Positions 1-11,399 of a stretch of 64,000 nt of DNA are shown piece by piece. Each line of letters begins with the position of its first letter. Position 1 is the stretch's first letter. The notes beneath the pieces were generated by a model. That model saw nothing but the letters and a program-made list of their open reading frames with translations, made no database searches and was not told the DNA's origin. The translations under genes were made by a program, and so were the position numbers. This DNA comes from Stropharia rugosoannulata (lineage: Eukaryota; Basidiomycota; Agaricomycetes; Agaricales; Strophariaceae), in NCBI GenBank assembly GCA_028532985.1, contig JANCIK010000008.1:1612001-1676000 (forward strand), in the 5' to 3' direction.

Positions 1-24
1 GAGCGTACAAGCGCTATGATGTAG

Positions 25-876
25 CGGAGATCAGTGGCTAAAGACCCGCAATCGCTCCTTAGGGCTATACATAAGAGAGAATGCCAGCAGCCAAAAACTC
101 CTGTTTCTTTCAAGCTAGTCCATACTTTTCTAACCGATCCATTCGTCTCTCATGTATTGAGGGAATTACTCGTCGCTTCGGTGGGTATGGATCAACAATT
201 TACGCCCAACAAGATTTACATCGCCCGGTGCGACCTCGCCATAGAGCCGCTCTTGCCCGTCGTACGTAACCTTGCTACTGGAAGGAGGAAGGTATCCGAA
301 TATCCAAACGGTGTCGACGGCATGATCCACATACGAAAAGTACGCGGTCTCGACCCTTCCATCTTCTTGGATTCTGGACGAGAAAAAATTTGGAGATATG
401 GAAGAGAACTGGCATTAGATAGACACTGGAAAGAGGAATCATCGGGGAAAACTTTAGGTATAGGATTGATAGACTTCCATATGGATGGAACAGAACAGGT
501 CATTACTGTACCAATTCCCATCGACGAGGAAGCGGTGACCAAGGCTAGGGAGCGCCACTCAGACCTCATGAGTAAGGGTATCAGGCATCCTGAGGCGTCG
601 CAATCGCCCATGGAAAGATATATCTGTTAGTACGTACACAGTTCTCGTTTAATTATTCCGCCGCATATTTACAGCTTGAACAGTATGGTAAATTGCCGCA
701 TACAAGATGACGAAAAGAACATAATGAGGCTACGAACTCGTTTACCGCAGGAGGCACTCAACAAGTATGTAGGCATTGACCTGGATCAATATGCGCATGG
801 GGTTTCTTTACTCCCGCCCTCGACACCAGGCAAGGGTATAAACTTTGATACGGTTTACGTCTGGCCATCCGACTGA
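25..876 (+). CDS. Unrecognised protein, 3' part only (5' end outside window)
   Basis: An open frame runs from just after an in-frame TAG at 22-24, with no early ATG, so this is an internal exon whose acceptor lies between about 24 and 33 and whose 5' exons are off the left edge. I read exons 25..629 and 675..876. The 45-nt intron has donor GTACGT at 630 and acceptor ACAG at 674, and joins the two open frames in phase (TA|C gives Tyr). The visible part is about 268 residues, soluble-looking, with no signal peptide or membrane segment. I do not recognise the family. The conserved-looking stretch DGMIHIRKVRGLD sits near residue 95 of the visible part. The stop is TGA at 874-876. The exon pair is well supported; the function is unknown. 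Confidence 0.6.
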
Positions 877-1743
877 GTAGTACATGATTTTAAATGTAGT
901 GATCTAGTGTGTAAATGCAATGTTTCATTCGGTATAATGCTATGTGATAAACTGTTGCTCAGTTTGCGCCAATTCTCTGTCTCAATGTACATCTCTTGGA
1001 GTCAGTCAAACCCTAAGTCCATAGTCTTCTTAAGATTTGAGTACAAGTTGTGAAAGAATTGACGGTCTTATGATATGAAGTCAAACTTCAAATTGTCACC
1101 TAGAGCACAAGCAATAGGGGGCGCAAGCACTCAAATACTCAACCTTATCCAGACTATTCGATTATGAGTACCGAATAAGTAGTACAGAACAGAGTTCTGA
1201 GCTCCTTAGTAAGAAAGTCGACGAATATTCATTTTACGTGTCTACATGTCCAAGTATGTCAGTAAGTTTAAGCGCTCTGCAGTGATATTGTTGGGTACTA
1301 TCAAAGTACTATCATTATAAGAACTACTACGGGTACTTGGACACAATTTGAGATACCGAACGCTTGCAGGCGGCGCTTGCCGGACGACGAGGATTTATGG
1401 CAGTCGCCATCCCCATATACTCTAGTATCATCCCAGCGCCGTTATCCCTGAGCTTGTATAAATGGGGAAACAATACAGTATGTACGATATGCGCCTACCG
1501 TCACCCGTGCGCGTCAGGATATGTCGTACTCTACATGAAAAAATGTACACAGTCAATTAAGACTTAAACTGGTCCAGAAAGCTACTACGGAAAGGTTTCT
1601 CTGTTTGAATAGGTGGACTTGCAATATTCAATTTTGTTTGCTGAGCAGTGCTACTTATGTACATCGGCGTGCTAATTATTGTTCTCAGAACTTTATGCAT
1701 TTATGACATCCACTGTCCGCTATGGTATAGGCTGCTTAGATAC
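877..1743. other. Intergenic, nothing recognised
   Basis: AT-rich sequence with only short chance frames between the stop of the first gene and the left edge of the inverted repeat. No gene, repeat or RNA was recognised. Confidence 0.5.
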
Positions 1744-1851
1744 TTTGCATATCACACTCAAGACTCAACGGAGAGGCAGGTTTGATTTGATCAGTGAATG
1801 CATTTTTGATTACAAGCACAGATGTTCTAGTTTTCATAGCTACGAGGTAAC

Positions 1852-2605
1852 CTAAAACATTGTGTGTTTGGACTTCTGCTCGCCGTTTGCTTTCGCCACA
1901 GCTTTCTTGTATGGTTCGGGCAATTGCGAGTGCGCATGTTGGTTGTAGGCGTCTACAGACGGGTGGTCGTTGGGGTTCCCGATGTACAGATGTGCTTTGT
2001 CGTCAAGCTGCTTCGGGTTCCCGAAACGAGGGGTCTGAATAATGTTGCCGTCTTTATCCTTGTACTGTCCTGTCACATGAATCTTGGGATCATTTGATCC
2101 TTTGGAGTGGGCGAGGTTGCTACAATGTTACACCGTAATTAGAGACTTGTTGTTTCATTGGATAGTAGTATGAAGACGGAAACTTACACAACCTCAGCAG
2201 AATGCGTGCCAGGAGGCATCGATCCCGCTACAACATTCTTGTGCCAGTTCTCGGTTTGTTTTCGGTTGGCCGCGTGCAGGTTCAGCCTGTCGAGTGTGTT
2301 GGCTGCATCGTGGCGGCTGTCACCTGTGCGTATTTTGACCTCAGGTTTTGGTGCTGGTTTATTTGTGTTTTTGTGTTGTTCGCCGTGTCCTCGGGCTTCA
2401 AGCACCACCTGAGTGTTGTCGTAGCGAGAGTACAGATCAAATGCGTCCTCCCGAGATGCGAGTTCGCTACAAGAAAACACGTCAGTATAATTGCGTCGTG
2501 GGCAACAGCTTTAAACACTCACTTGACGTTACGCTCCGGAATGGGAATCGCAGAGCCAAGCTGGTAAAGGACAGAGGCAGATACGAGAACAGCGAAGAAA
2601 CGCAT
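1852..2605 (-). CDS. Small secreted protein, copy A (minus strand)
   Basis: Mirror image of the gene at 3987-4740; exons complement(2523..2605, 2188..2466, 1852..2119), with donors GTGAGT and GTAAGT and TAG acceptors. The product is 209 aa with an N-terminal hydrophobic segment of about 19 residues preceded by MR, a typical signal peptide ending near GSA. The mature part is very hydrophilic, rich in N, H, K and Q, and has no cysteine. Short R-containing motifs (LASRE, LEARG) near residues 30-55 could be Kex2-type processing sites, an inference only. I do not recognise a named domain. It lies head-to-head with an identical copy, and each has its own TATA-like box at the inner edge of its arm. 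Role unknown; extracellular location is likely. Confidence 0.8.
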
Positions 2606-2736
2606 GATAGTATAAAGAATAATTATATAGAGGAGGTGTTAAATGTGGAGTTGTTTGACGTTTTAGTGACCAGCACTAGTTGTTGTTGTGATGTACAGCG
2701 CAGCTGACGATGGGGAGTAGCTGGAATAAGAGCACC

Positions 2737-2744
2737 TTTTTATA
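2737..2744 (-). promoter_or_regulatory. TATA-like box of copy A
   Basis: TATAAAAA on the minus strand about 131 nt upstream of the copy A ATG (2605). It lies within the last 11 bases of the repeat arm, so the duplicated unit stops just upstream of its core promoter. Confidence 0.5.
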
Positions 2745-2747
2745 CTA

Positions 2748-3844
2748 TTAGCTGGACCAGCTGCTTGCCATTTCTGCTCATCCTCGGATCCCTCTCGATC
2801 TCGGACGTCGAAAAGTGCGAAAGCTCAGGCGCTCTGACATCGGTAGCGGAAATCAGTACGCCGACTCCGTACTTTCTCATGTCAACAAATGACAGGAAAG
2901 ATTACAGACAACTAAAAACAGGTCGAGATGGTGTGTAATAATATATTGACAACTGAGCCTTTAACTTGACCACGCCAATATCTCATCGAAACTATGAATT
3001 GCTCAATAACCTTTCTGAAACGCCCATAGTAATATTTAGATTCAGATGTTAATACGAGAAACATCCAGGGTTTAGCTTACAGAAATTTGTACGCTGGTCT
3101 AACGGGTCCCGCATTCAAGCTGATGTAACACGCGGTAACGCAACAAATAAAATAGCGGTGTGGCGCCCACAAACGCGCGGCTGTGAGCGTGCCGCCCATT
3201 GATTCTTACCGCTGGTTACTGGTTTCTGGCACCCATATGAGCTGTCAGCTTGACTGACGCCAGTACGTGCGTCGCAATTATAGCATGTCCGAGTTTGCAT
3301 CCATGACAGTTTGATGATACTTGAGTGTTCTTGAGCATGAAATTCTTGAAACGTAGTAGATCAGCGCTGAAAGGACAATCTTTGATGGTCACAATGACAT
3401 AACTTTCGCATGGTACGTACATTTGGGAAATGGTCGCAGATCAAACGCCCGTGCTGCGTTGACGTGATGGTTGTGTTATCTCTTTGTTCGTGGGAATGCG
3501 CTCCCCTATGCTCAACGTAAATGCTAAATGCTACTCCGGCTTTTTACCACAGAAGATACATTTATCGAGAACGTCGTGTTGCAAACATATTTGCATAACA
3601 TTCACTGATGAAGGGTGGGTGATTATTTTTAGTGTCCCGTCCCGTCACGTCAAAGGATGCGCACTCGGCGAGATGAAAAATGCGAATTGAAGTGAGAATT
3701 CATTGCAATATATTCGTGTATGAATTTTTAGGTCCTTAGCATATAATACGTACTTCGCACTTACGGCGTCTGACTCGGAGATCTGAACGAAGTTGAGATC
3801 AAATGAAAAGGGGAAGCACCACGGTTGGGTACTAGTGCAGTTAG
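2748..3844. other. Unique spacer between divergent gene copies
   Basis: About 1.1 kb of non-repeated sequence separating the two arms. It holds only short chance frames and no recognisable coding signal. Because both arms begin at their TATA boxes, this spacer must supply all upstream promoter sequence for the two identical genes, with different sequence facing each one. Confidence 0.6.
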
Positions 3845-3847
3845 TAG

Positions 3848-3855
3848 TATAAAAA
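3848..3855 (+). promoter_or_regulatory. TATA-like box of copy B
   Basis: TATAAAAA at the inner edge of the right arm, 132 nt before the last base upstream of the ATG at 3987. Same box as on the left arm, mirrored. Confidence 0.5.
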
Positions 3856-3986
3856 GGTGCTCTTATTCCAGCTACTCCCCATCGTCAGCTGCGCTGTACA
3901 TCACAACAACAACTAGTGCTGGTCACTAAAACGTCAAACAACTCCACATTTAACACCTCCTCTATATAATTATTCTTTATACTATC

Positions 3987-4740
3987 ATGCGTTTCTTCGC
4001 TGTTCTCGTATCTGCCTCTGTCCTTTACCAGCTTGGCTCTGCGATTCCCATTCCGGAGCGTAACGTCAAGTGAGTGTTTAAAGCTGTTGCCCACGACGCA
4101 ATTATACTGACGTGTTTTCTTGTAGCGAACTCGCATCTCGGGAGGACGCATTTGATCTGTACTCTCGCTACGACAACACTCAGGTGGTGCTTGAAGCCCG
4201 AGGACACGGCGAACAACACAAAAACACAAATAAACCAGCACCAAAACCTGAGGTCAAAATACGCACAGGTGACAGCCGCCACGATGCAGCCAACACACTC
4301 GACAGGCTGAACCTGCACGCGGCCAACCGAAAACAAACCGAGAACTGGCACAAGAATGTTGTAGCGGGATCGATGCCTCCTGGCACGCATTCTGCTGAGG
4401 TTGTGTAAGTTTCCGTCTTCATACTACTATCCAATGAAACAACAAGTCTCTAATTACGGTGTAACATTGTAGCAACCTCGCCCACTCCAAAGGATCAAAT
4501 GATCCCAAGATTCATGTGACAGGACAGTACAAGGATAAAGACGGCAACATTATTCAGACCCCTCGTTTCGGGAACCCGAAGCAGCTTGACGACAAAGCAC
4601 ATCTGTACATCGGGAACCCCAACGACCACCCGTCTGTAGACGCCTACAACCAACATGCGCACTCGCAATTGCCCGAACCATACAAGAAAGCTGTGGCGAA
4701 AGCAAACGGCGAGCAGAAGTCCAAACACACAATGTTTTAG
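3987..4740 (+). CDS. Small secreted protein, copy B (plus strand)
   Basis: Exons 3987..4069, 4126..4404 and 4473..4740; the introns (GTGAGT...TGTAG and GTAAGT...TGTAG) restore one frame of 209 codons plus TAG. The N-terminus is a clear signal peptide; the mature protein is basic to neutral, cysteine-free, and rich in Asn, His, Lys and Pro. The start is the first ATG after the TATA-like box and is followed directly by the signal sequence. The protein is identical to that of copy A. Small secreted proteins of this build are common in Agaricomycetes, but I recognise no domain and cannot assign a function. Two identical divergent copies could raise dosage or allow expression from two different upstream regions. 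Confidence 0.82.
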
Positions 4741-4848
4741 GTTACCTCGTAGCTATGAAAACTAGAACATCTGTGCTTGTAATCAAAAATGCATTCACTG
4801 ATCAAATCAAACCTGCCTCTCCGTTGAGTCTTGAGTGTGATATGCAAA

Positions 4849-5849
4849 ATACGTAATAACTCTTGTGTGTTGCTGATAATATATGTCCGTCAGTTTATTC
4901 AGTTCCGTCTCTACGCACTTCTGTCCGGCGCTCTCTGGTGTTGTACAGTTTTGTGTTAACCATCCGCATGCTGATTGTCACGTAGTGCGCCTCTCAGTTG
5001 AGCCCATCAGTCTATATCGGGAAGCAGATATTCTAAATGTGAATTACCCCATCAGGGACTTACAAAGTAGTACGTACATTCAATTTATGGAGCTGATTAC
5101 TTAAATACGTAACAGTGATGGCAACTTTTCTCCTTGAAGCAAGTAACCACAGCGGACGGCGTAACAGCGTAACAGAGCGAAACCTCACCTCGGAGGAATG
5201 AGGATGACTCATGACTCAGTACTCGGTACTTATATCTCTTAACATATTGTCCTCATCTCTTTTTAAGCACGATTGCGTGGCACAGATTAAGTAAAGCTCA
5301 AATGCGCTATCAAGGCCTACCCAAGTCCCGCCTAGTTGATGGGAGCAGAGCATCAAGGCATTCAATAAACTCAAGTATTCTTCCGCCAACACTCTGAGTG
5401 TCAAGCACACCGTATACTGAATTTAGGAATGCCTCAGGAATGCCGCCCAGCGACAACCATCATGATTCATGATCATGGCAACATCGTGTCAATCTTCGTT
5501 TGTTGGCAAATTGCAACGCCACGGTGTGCCTAAGTATTGAGATTTTAGCCGAACACCGCGATGAACACAAGACGAGCAACCGTGGAGAAACCAAAGAGCA
5601 GTAGTGAACATGGCGTTCTGACTTCTTCCTGTGGTTGTCCTGCGGTCGACCGTCTGACCATGAATATTCATCAGAGACGCGTAGAAGAGGAGAGAAGAGG
5701 TAGACGCACTACAAGCTGTTCAAATATTGAAGCTCAAGCGCTCATTACTAATTAGGATAAACTAAGAGGTGACGCAATACATGTACTAGCATGCACCCCA
5801 TATCTATCGAAGAAGATGATAACGCATAAATTCAAAAACGCCAAATCCT
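4849..5849. other. Intergenic, nothing recognised
   Basis: No frame with convincing coding character or splice continuity. Contains only short shadows on both strands. Confidence 0.45.
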
Positions 5850-6357
5850 TTGCTACAAACAGCTTGGAAAAGACATCCGCTCGTTAAACCCCACCAACAG
5901 CTCGACATACTCACGCGCATGTGTACTCCTACAAGCGCGCAGAGGAGCCAGGACACGCTCGTGAACATCGTCAAGCTCGTCGAACGGAGCGCATATGCCT
6001 GTGAACGCGAGCGTGCGGTACGGCGCAAATCGTGGGAAGGGCGCGCTGCAAGCCGTCTACGCTCCGTGTACGTCTCGCTTGAAAAGACGTTTGCGAGGTT
6101 TGCTCAGGAGCATAGGCTGACGTCGCACGCGGTTTCAACCGGGGAAAACCGACAGTGCAGTACTTCCCCGCAGACCAGAATTATGCAGTGCATACCCCCA
6201 TGCTTGCCATCGTGCTGATCCCGTTGCTGTTTGCTACACTGCGCGATTTTTATTTAGGAAGAGGAAGAAACAACGCAGCGGGCATTCTATTTCCGACGAG
6301 TACATCTGTTCGTTTAGTTAGTTATGTCGAGACTGCTCTTCTGACATGTCTTTAGCA
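5850..6357 (+). pseudogene. Coding-like fragment, probably a broken gene
   Basis: The frame from 5850 to about 6135 uses GC-ending codons (CTC, GTC, GCG, GTG) unlike its AT-rich surroundings, and encodes a helical, Arg/Glu-rich stretch (VNIVKLVERSAYACERERA). From about 6155 a different frame continues with a hydrophobic segment (AIVLIPLLFATLRDFYLG) followed by further open sequence to 6355. The only GT...AG between the two frames would leave an intron of about 24 nt, too short, so a frameshift is more likely than splicing. No ATG in good context precedes it. I do not recognise the family; it may be a gene relic or two exons of an unrecognised gene. Confidence 0.3.
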
Positions 6358-6781
6358 TGGCGTCATGCATGGCGTTAGAGTACGGCAGGACATGACCTCA
6401 ATATCATGAGGTTTTGACTCAGTTGCACGGCGGAAGAGTCGTACAATCCTCGGGTCCGGTCCAGAATCCGTTTCTAAGTAAACAGAAATGTCTCTGAGAC
6501 CTGTCGACATAGCAGACCTCTAGTGTTGTTCCACGTAGAGCTGATGGCATTTTGAGATTGTCAGCAATGTAAGCTGGGCAGCTGGGCTTTGTATAGGGGC
6601 AAACGTTCAACAAACGTTCAAGGATATGTTGGTGCAGTGTTGGAGAATGTTGTTGAATGCGGGACCGAACAAGAATGCCGACCAATGGCATTTTACCGAT
6701 TATGGAGATGTGGCTATGCAGATTAGACGGGTCATAATTTTTTGTGATAGACTTGTTTCTCTTCCTTTACTTTGCTTCACT

Positions 6782-9144
6782 ATGTCTGACAAAATCACGC
6801 GTATCGCCATTGTCGATGCAAATCGTTGCAAACCCAAGCGGTGTGCACAGGAGTGCAAAAAGGTATGCCCAGGGACTTCCCATGTAGTCGCATGCTGATA
6901 AACGCAGTCATGTCCGGTCGTGAAAATGGGTGCGCTTGCTCATCGTTGACCCCAGCGCCCCGTACTGAGTCATGCTAGGCAAATTGTGTATCGAGGTCAA
7001 GCCCACGGACAAGATCGCCTTCATCTCAGAGTTCCTGTGTATCGGTTGCGGTATCTGCGTGAAGAAGTGCGCACGATTATCATTCGTCATCGCCATCTTT
7101 AATCTGACCTCACCATAGGTGCCCTTTTGAGGCCATCGCAATCATCAACCTCCCCACCAATCTCGAATCCCAAGTGACGCATCGTTATACAGCCAATGCA
7201 TTCAAGCTCCATCGACTGCCGACTCCCCGTCCTGGCCAAGTCCTTGGATTGGTGGGCACCAACGGTATCGGGAAGAGCACAGCGCTCAAGATCCTTGCTG
7301 GAAAACTGAAGCCCAACCTTGGGCGCTACGATGTACGCATTTATCTCATCCGCAGCTGTTGGCTCTGACTCTCCTGCAGGATCCACCCGACTGGCAGGAG
7401 ATCCTCAAGTACTTCCGAGGCTCTGAGCTGCAGAATTACTTCACCAAGGTTCTTGAAGACAATCTCAAGGCCCTTATCAAGCCACAGTATGTGGACCATA
7501 TCCCTAAAGCCATCAAGGGATCGATGTCTGTGTCCCAAATGCTTGACTCCAAGGTCGAGCTCGATAACAAGGCGAAGATGTGCGACGAGCTCGAGCTCAA
7601 CCACGTATTGGACCGCGAAATCTCGCATCTATCTGGTGGAGAGCTGCAGCGCTTCGCTATCGCCATGACTTGTATCCAGAGAGCCGATGTGTAAGTACAT
7701 TTGTGAAGAGCGATTTTTTGTACTGACAGTTGCATAGGTATATGTTTGACGAGCCGTCTTCGTACCTTGATATCAAACAGCGTCTCAAGGCTGCCGAAGT
7801 TATCCGCTCTCTCTTGACTCCAGACTGCTACATCATCGCCGTCGAGCACGATCTGTCCGTGCTCGACTATCTATCCGACTTCATCTGTTGTTTGTATGGC
7901 AAGCCTTCTATGTACGGTGTTGTCACCATGCCGTCCTCGGTCCGTGAGGGAATCAATATTTTCCTCGACGGTTTCATTCCGACTGAGAACTTGCGCTTCC
8001 GTGAGGAGTCTCTCTCCTTCAAGATGGTGGAAAACGCGGAGGAAGTTCTCGTCGACAAGACAAGACATTACTCGTACCCGTCCATGACGAAGACCCTTGG
8101 CGGCTTCAAGCTCACCGTTGAGGCGGGTAGCTTCACTGACTCCGAAATCATTGTCATGCTTGGAGAGAACGGCACTGGCAAGACGACGTTCGTGCGCCTC
8201 CTGGCGGGAGATACGCCCGACGAAGAAACGGACAAGCTCTCCCTGGCAGTCTCGCTCAAGCCACAGACGATCTCGCCCAAGTTCCCCGGCACCGTACGCA
8301 TGTTGCTGCTGAAGCAGATCAGGGCGGCATTCATGCACCCGCAGTTCCAAACGGATGTGCTCAAGCCGATGAGCTTGGATAACATTATGGACCAGGAGGT
8401 CAAGACGTTGTCCGGAGGAGAGCTGCAGCGTGTGGCTATTACGTTGGCTCTCGGTATGTTTTTTGTCTATTTTATATTGGGCGCCGGCGCGGCCCTGAAA
8501 GTCCTTGGCTGACGACGCATCTTTTGCATCACAGGTAAGCCGAACGTTGCCGTCTACCTTCTCGACGAGCCCAGTTCGTGAGTGCTCCAACCTTCTGCTG
8601 CCCCCATCACTGTTCTATTGACACACACTGCAACAGTTTCCTCGATTCCGAACAGCGTATCATCGCAAGCAAGGTCATCAAGAGGTACGTCGCGACGACG
8701 GTGTTCCCCTGACTCCAGAAGCATAATCTGACAGCATATAAACAAACAGATTCATCCTTCACGCTAAGAAGACCGCCTTTGTCATTGAGCACGATTTCAT
8801 TATGGCCACGTACCTCGCCGACCGCGTTATCGTGTTCGAGGGCCAGCCGGCGCGCCATGCGACTGCTACGCCGTACGTGCCTCATATATAGTCAGATCAG
8901 GATACATCGTCCTGACCACACCACAGACCGCAATCACTCCTGTCCGGCATGAATCGCTTCCTGGCCTCCCTCGAGATCACCTTCCGCCGCGATCCAACCA
9001 ACTACCGCCCGCGCGTTAACAAGATGAACTCCATCAAGGATCGCGAGCAAAAGGGTGCGCTTTCTCCCGTCTTTCCTTGCTCTTGGGCATTGTTTCTGAC
9101 CAACGAATGTAGCTGCTGGCAACTATTTCTTCCTCGAGGATTAA
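6782..9144 (+). CDS. RLI1: ABCE1/RLI1 ribosome-recycling ATPase
   Basis: Eleven exons: 6782..6862, 6908..6929, 6979..7066, 7119..7332, 7380..7690, 7738..8453, 8535..8577, 8637..8684, 8750..8872, 8927..9054, 9113..9144; 601 aa, the family's usual length. The N-terminus has the two [4Fe-4S] cysteine clusters ([16 protein letters not shown] and [12 protein letters not shown]). Nucleotide-binding domain 1 has Walker [10 protein letters not shown], signature LSGGELQR and Walker [10 protein letters not shown]; domain 2 has [17 protein letters not shown] and VYLLDEPSS. The protein ends YFFLED, as in other ABCE1. The known role is splitting 80S ribosomes after termination and in initiation, in cytosol and nucleus. 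All exons join in phase with no stop. The start is the ATG giving [11 protein letters not shown], matching the family. Essential and normally single-copy; identity is certain. Confidence 0.97.
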
Positions 9145-10021
9145 AACACGCTTCACTATTCAGGAGAGCGTGTGCAGTGGGAAGGCGCGGTCCGCGCGGG
9201 TGGGTGCAGTGCGCGCCGCGCGGAGAGGCGGACGGCTACATGAGTGGGGCAGAGGGTTATGTGTGCGGGCAGGACTGAGGAACAGAGCAGACGCAACACT
9301 CTTATCCCAGCCGCTCGAAAGACAAAATGAGGCTCCCACTGAGAAGCCTACAGGCATTGTATTGATTGAGTAGCATGTGTGCGGCACGACGGAGGGGTGC
9401 CCTAGATGCTGGGTGTTCCGCTTCTCCTATTTTTATCCTCCGCCGTTTTCTGTATTTATGTGTTATCGTCGCAGAGTTGGGCTGCACGCAAAATGTGCTG
9501 ATACCGAGCGATGCGGTTGTACTGCTTACAATATTGAGTGCGACGTGCGTCTTTGATTGGGAATGGGCAATCGACAAAGCCATAATCTGCTGTTGCTGTT
9601 CTGAAATATTTCTGTTATGACCACTTCGATCCATAACTCCCACTTGACTCCCACTCCTAAGGCCCAAATGAGACACTGCGGGCCCGAGCATGTCCGCTGG
9701 CGATATCCTCGCCGACCCAATACACACTATGTGATGTTCACCGTGTCATCCTTTACATTTTGATAATTATATTTGGAATCGGTGTGGGTAGTTGCGTTTG
9801 AAGTCAAGGTGGGTGAGGATCGGCATACTGAAATCATTCTGTAGACCGCTTTCAGAATCCCCCGAGGGCACTGAGAAAAGAGTAGAGTTTTTATCATGTA
9901 TTCCTCTGCACCGACGATGGAGACACTGTATGTGAGTGAACGTGTTGGGTTTTTTTAGAAAAGCGTCGTGGCCGTACCATGTACAAACGAGACAACAACC
10001 AAAGCTATATAGTACCAGGAG
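9145..10021. other. Tail-to-tail intergenic region
   Basis: Lies between the stop of RLI1 and the stop of the DNAJC17-like gene on the opposite strand. It probably holds both 3' UTRs. Frames here are chance. Confidence 0.55.
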
Positions 10022-11399
10022 TTACTCGTTGGCCTCTTTCTCCAATATTTCTCGTTCTAGTCGTTCTCGTTCCGCCTGCCTCAAGCGCATGAGAGTGAGT
10101 GCCTCGTAGTCGATTCCTGGCGCAATCGCTTTCGTCGGTGGTTCAGGAGCTGAGAATGTTTCGGGCTACAGCAATAGAAAGATTAGATCCTAACATTGAC
10201 GCAAAGCAACATACGTACAAAAGTAGTCGGAAAGGATGAAAAAGGGTCGCCCCGCGTTTTCGTTGCCTGATTTTGGGGGAGGTCGGCTTTGATCCCGCCA
10301 GAAGTGGGAGGCGACGATGGAGTAGCAGCTGACTTCGTGGCTGGTGTTGTAGATCGCGCGGTGGGGCCAAGCTTGCCCATGCGCCGCAGCCAGTCAAGCA
10401 CTTGTGGTTCCGTGCCACTCACCCAGAAGATCTTCACACCGTCCAGTCCCAAGTCAGCGCGGCCGCTCGCACCGACTGCGGCGAAGGCGTCTCCAATCTG
10501 CTTGAATGGCACTAGTGCAGTACCGGTCTTGGATGGTTTCTTGTCCGTGGATGACGTCGCGGTCCCTCGACTTGCGGCAGCGGCAGAGAGGACGATGGAG
10601 TCTTCGTCGGTAGGGCCGAACCGAGAGAGGAGACCGGCGATCGAAGCGGCAGTGGTGAGATTTGGGTATGATTTGAGAGAGAATTTTAGCCGGACAGTGG
10701 TATCCAGTGGGTCTATGGACGACGAATTGAGTATATGAACATAATTTAACTTACTCAGCGGCGGCGGTGCTTCCTCTTCTTCTTCCGCTGCTCGTGTAGG
10801 TGCAGAAGCGGTAGTGCCCCCCGACGCCATACGGCGGCCTTCCTCTAGTTTCTCGCGCAATTCTCGTTCCTTCTGTTCGCGCAGGCGCTTGCCCTCCTCC
10901 TTGATGCGTTCTGTCGCATACCATGTCTCCCGCTCCTCCTGTTGCCTCTCCGTTCGTGCCTTCTTGAACGCGCGCTCGCGCTCCTCAAGTTCCTCCACGA
11001 GGTTCTTGCGCTTGGAGTCGTATGCCTTGAAGCGCTCGGCACGAGCCTGCTTTACACGCATCTTCGCGTCGACGGCCATGCGCCTGAGCGGGTCAAGCAG
11101 TAGTTCATACGCTTGATTGAGTTCGTGGAACTTGCGTGCTGTAGAATTCAGTATGAACTACTAATACTAACTTGAGAGACTGAACCAGAAGTTCGCACCA
11201 GCATCTGGGTTATTTGGGTTCTAGTCATTGACGAGCATTAGAGATACTATAATGGCCTGGAAGTTCGATTTGTACGCACCCTGTCTGGATGGACTTTGAG
11301 AGAACGCTGGCGGTAGGCCGTACGTATTTCTTGTTCAGTCGACTCTGTTTTAACTCCAAGCAGCTCGTATGGGTTGGCTTCCTCGTCAGTGGCGGACAT
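10022..11399 (-). CDS. DNAJC17/Cwf23-like J-domain splicing factor
   Basis: Exons complement(11280..11399, 11172..11220, 10755..11138, 10219..10712, 10022..10165); 396 aa. The J domain is at about residues 8-70 with PYELLGV, AYRQRSLKVHPDR (the HPD motif) and FHELNQAYELLLDP. A charged coiled coil rich in E, R and K follows (about 80-165), then an RRM-like region (DTTVRLKFSL onward) and a C-terminal helix MRLRQAERERL. This order is that of DNAJC17 and fission yeast Cwf23, spliceosome-associated J-proteins. The intron at 10713-10754 is 42 nt and a multiple of three, so a retained form would add 14 residues and stay in frame. An upstream in-frame ATG at 11438 is possible; I prefer 11399. Divergent from the F-box gene 277 bp away. 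Confidence 0.87.

Larger units (their letters stand above)
1744..2747. repeat. Left arm of a ~1-kb perfect inverted repeat
   Basis: The reverse complement of 1744-2747 matches 3845-4848 with no difference I could find; mirrored positions sum to 6592. I compared both flanks base by base, and all overlapping reading frames in the arms are identical in sequence. Identity stops abruptly at both ends: outside 1744 the left reads AGTA-like sequence where the right arm continues AATACG, and inside 2747 the two sides diverge. The arm holds one whole transcription unit, from the TATA-like box to about 108 nt past the stop codon. Such identity, introns included, implies a very recent event, ongoing gene conversion, or an assembly error. 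Confidence 0.93.
3845..4848. repeat. Right arm of the ~1-kb perfect inverted repeat
   Basis: Reverse complement of 1744-2747 without detectable mismatch over 1,004 bp. It contains the plus-strand copy of the secreted-protein gene including both introns, so it did not arise by reverse transcription of an mRNA. Confidence 0.93.

Noticed and set aside
1744..4848. Inverted repeat as terminal repeats of a DNA transposon
   Set aside because: The arms are whole intron-containing genes, the interior has no transposase frame, and I saw no target-site duplication.
7871..8590. 239-codon frame on the minus strand opposite the ABC ATPase gene
   Set aside because: It is antisense to certain RLI1 coding exons and contains no family features; GC-rich coding sequence often leaves long opposite frames.
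10289..10738. 149-codon plus-strand frame
   Set aside because: Antisense to the DNAJC17-like coding exon, which has a J domain and in-phase exons.
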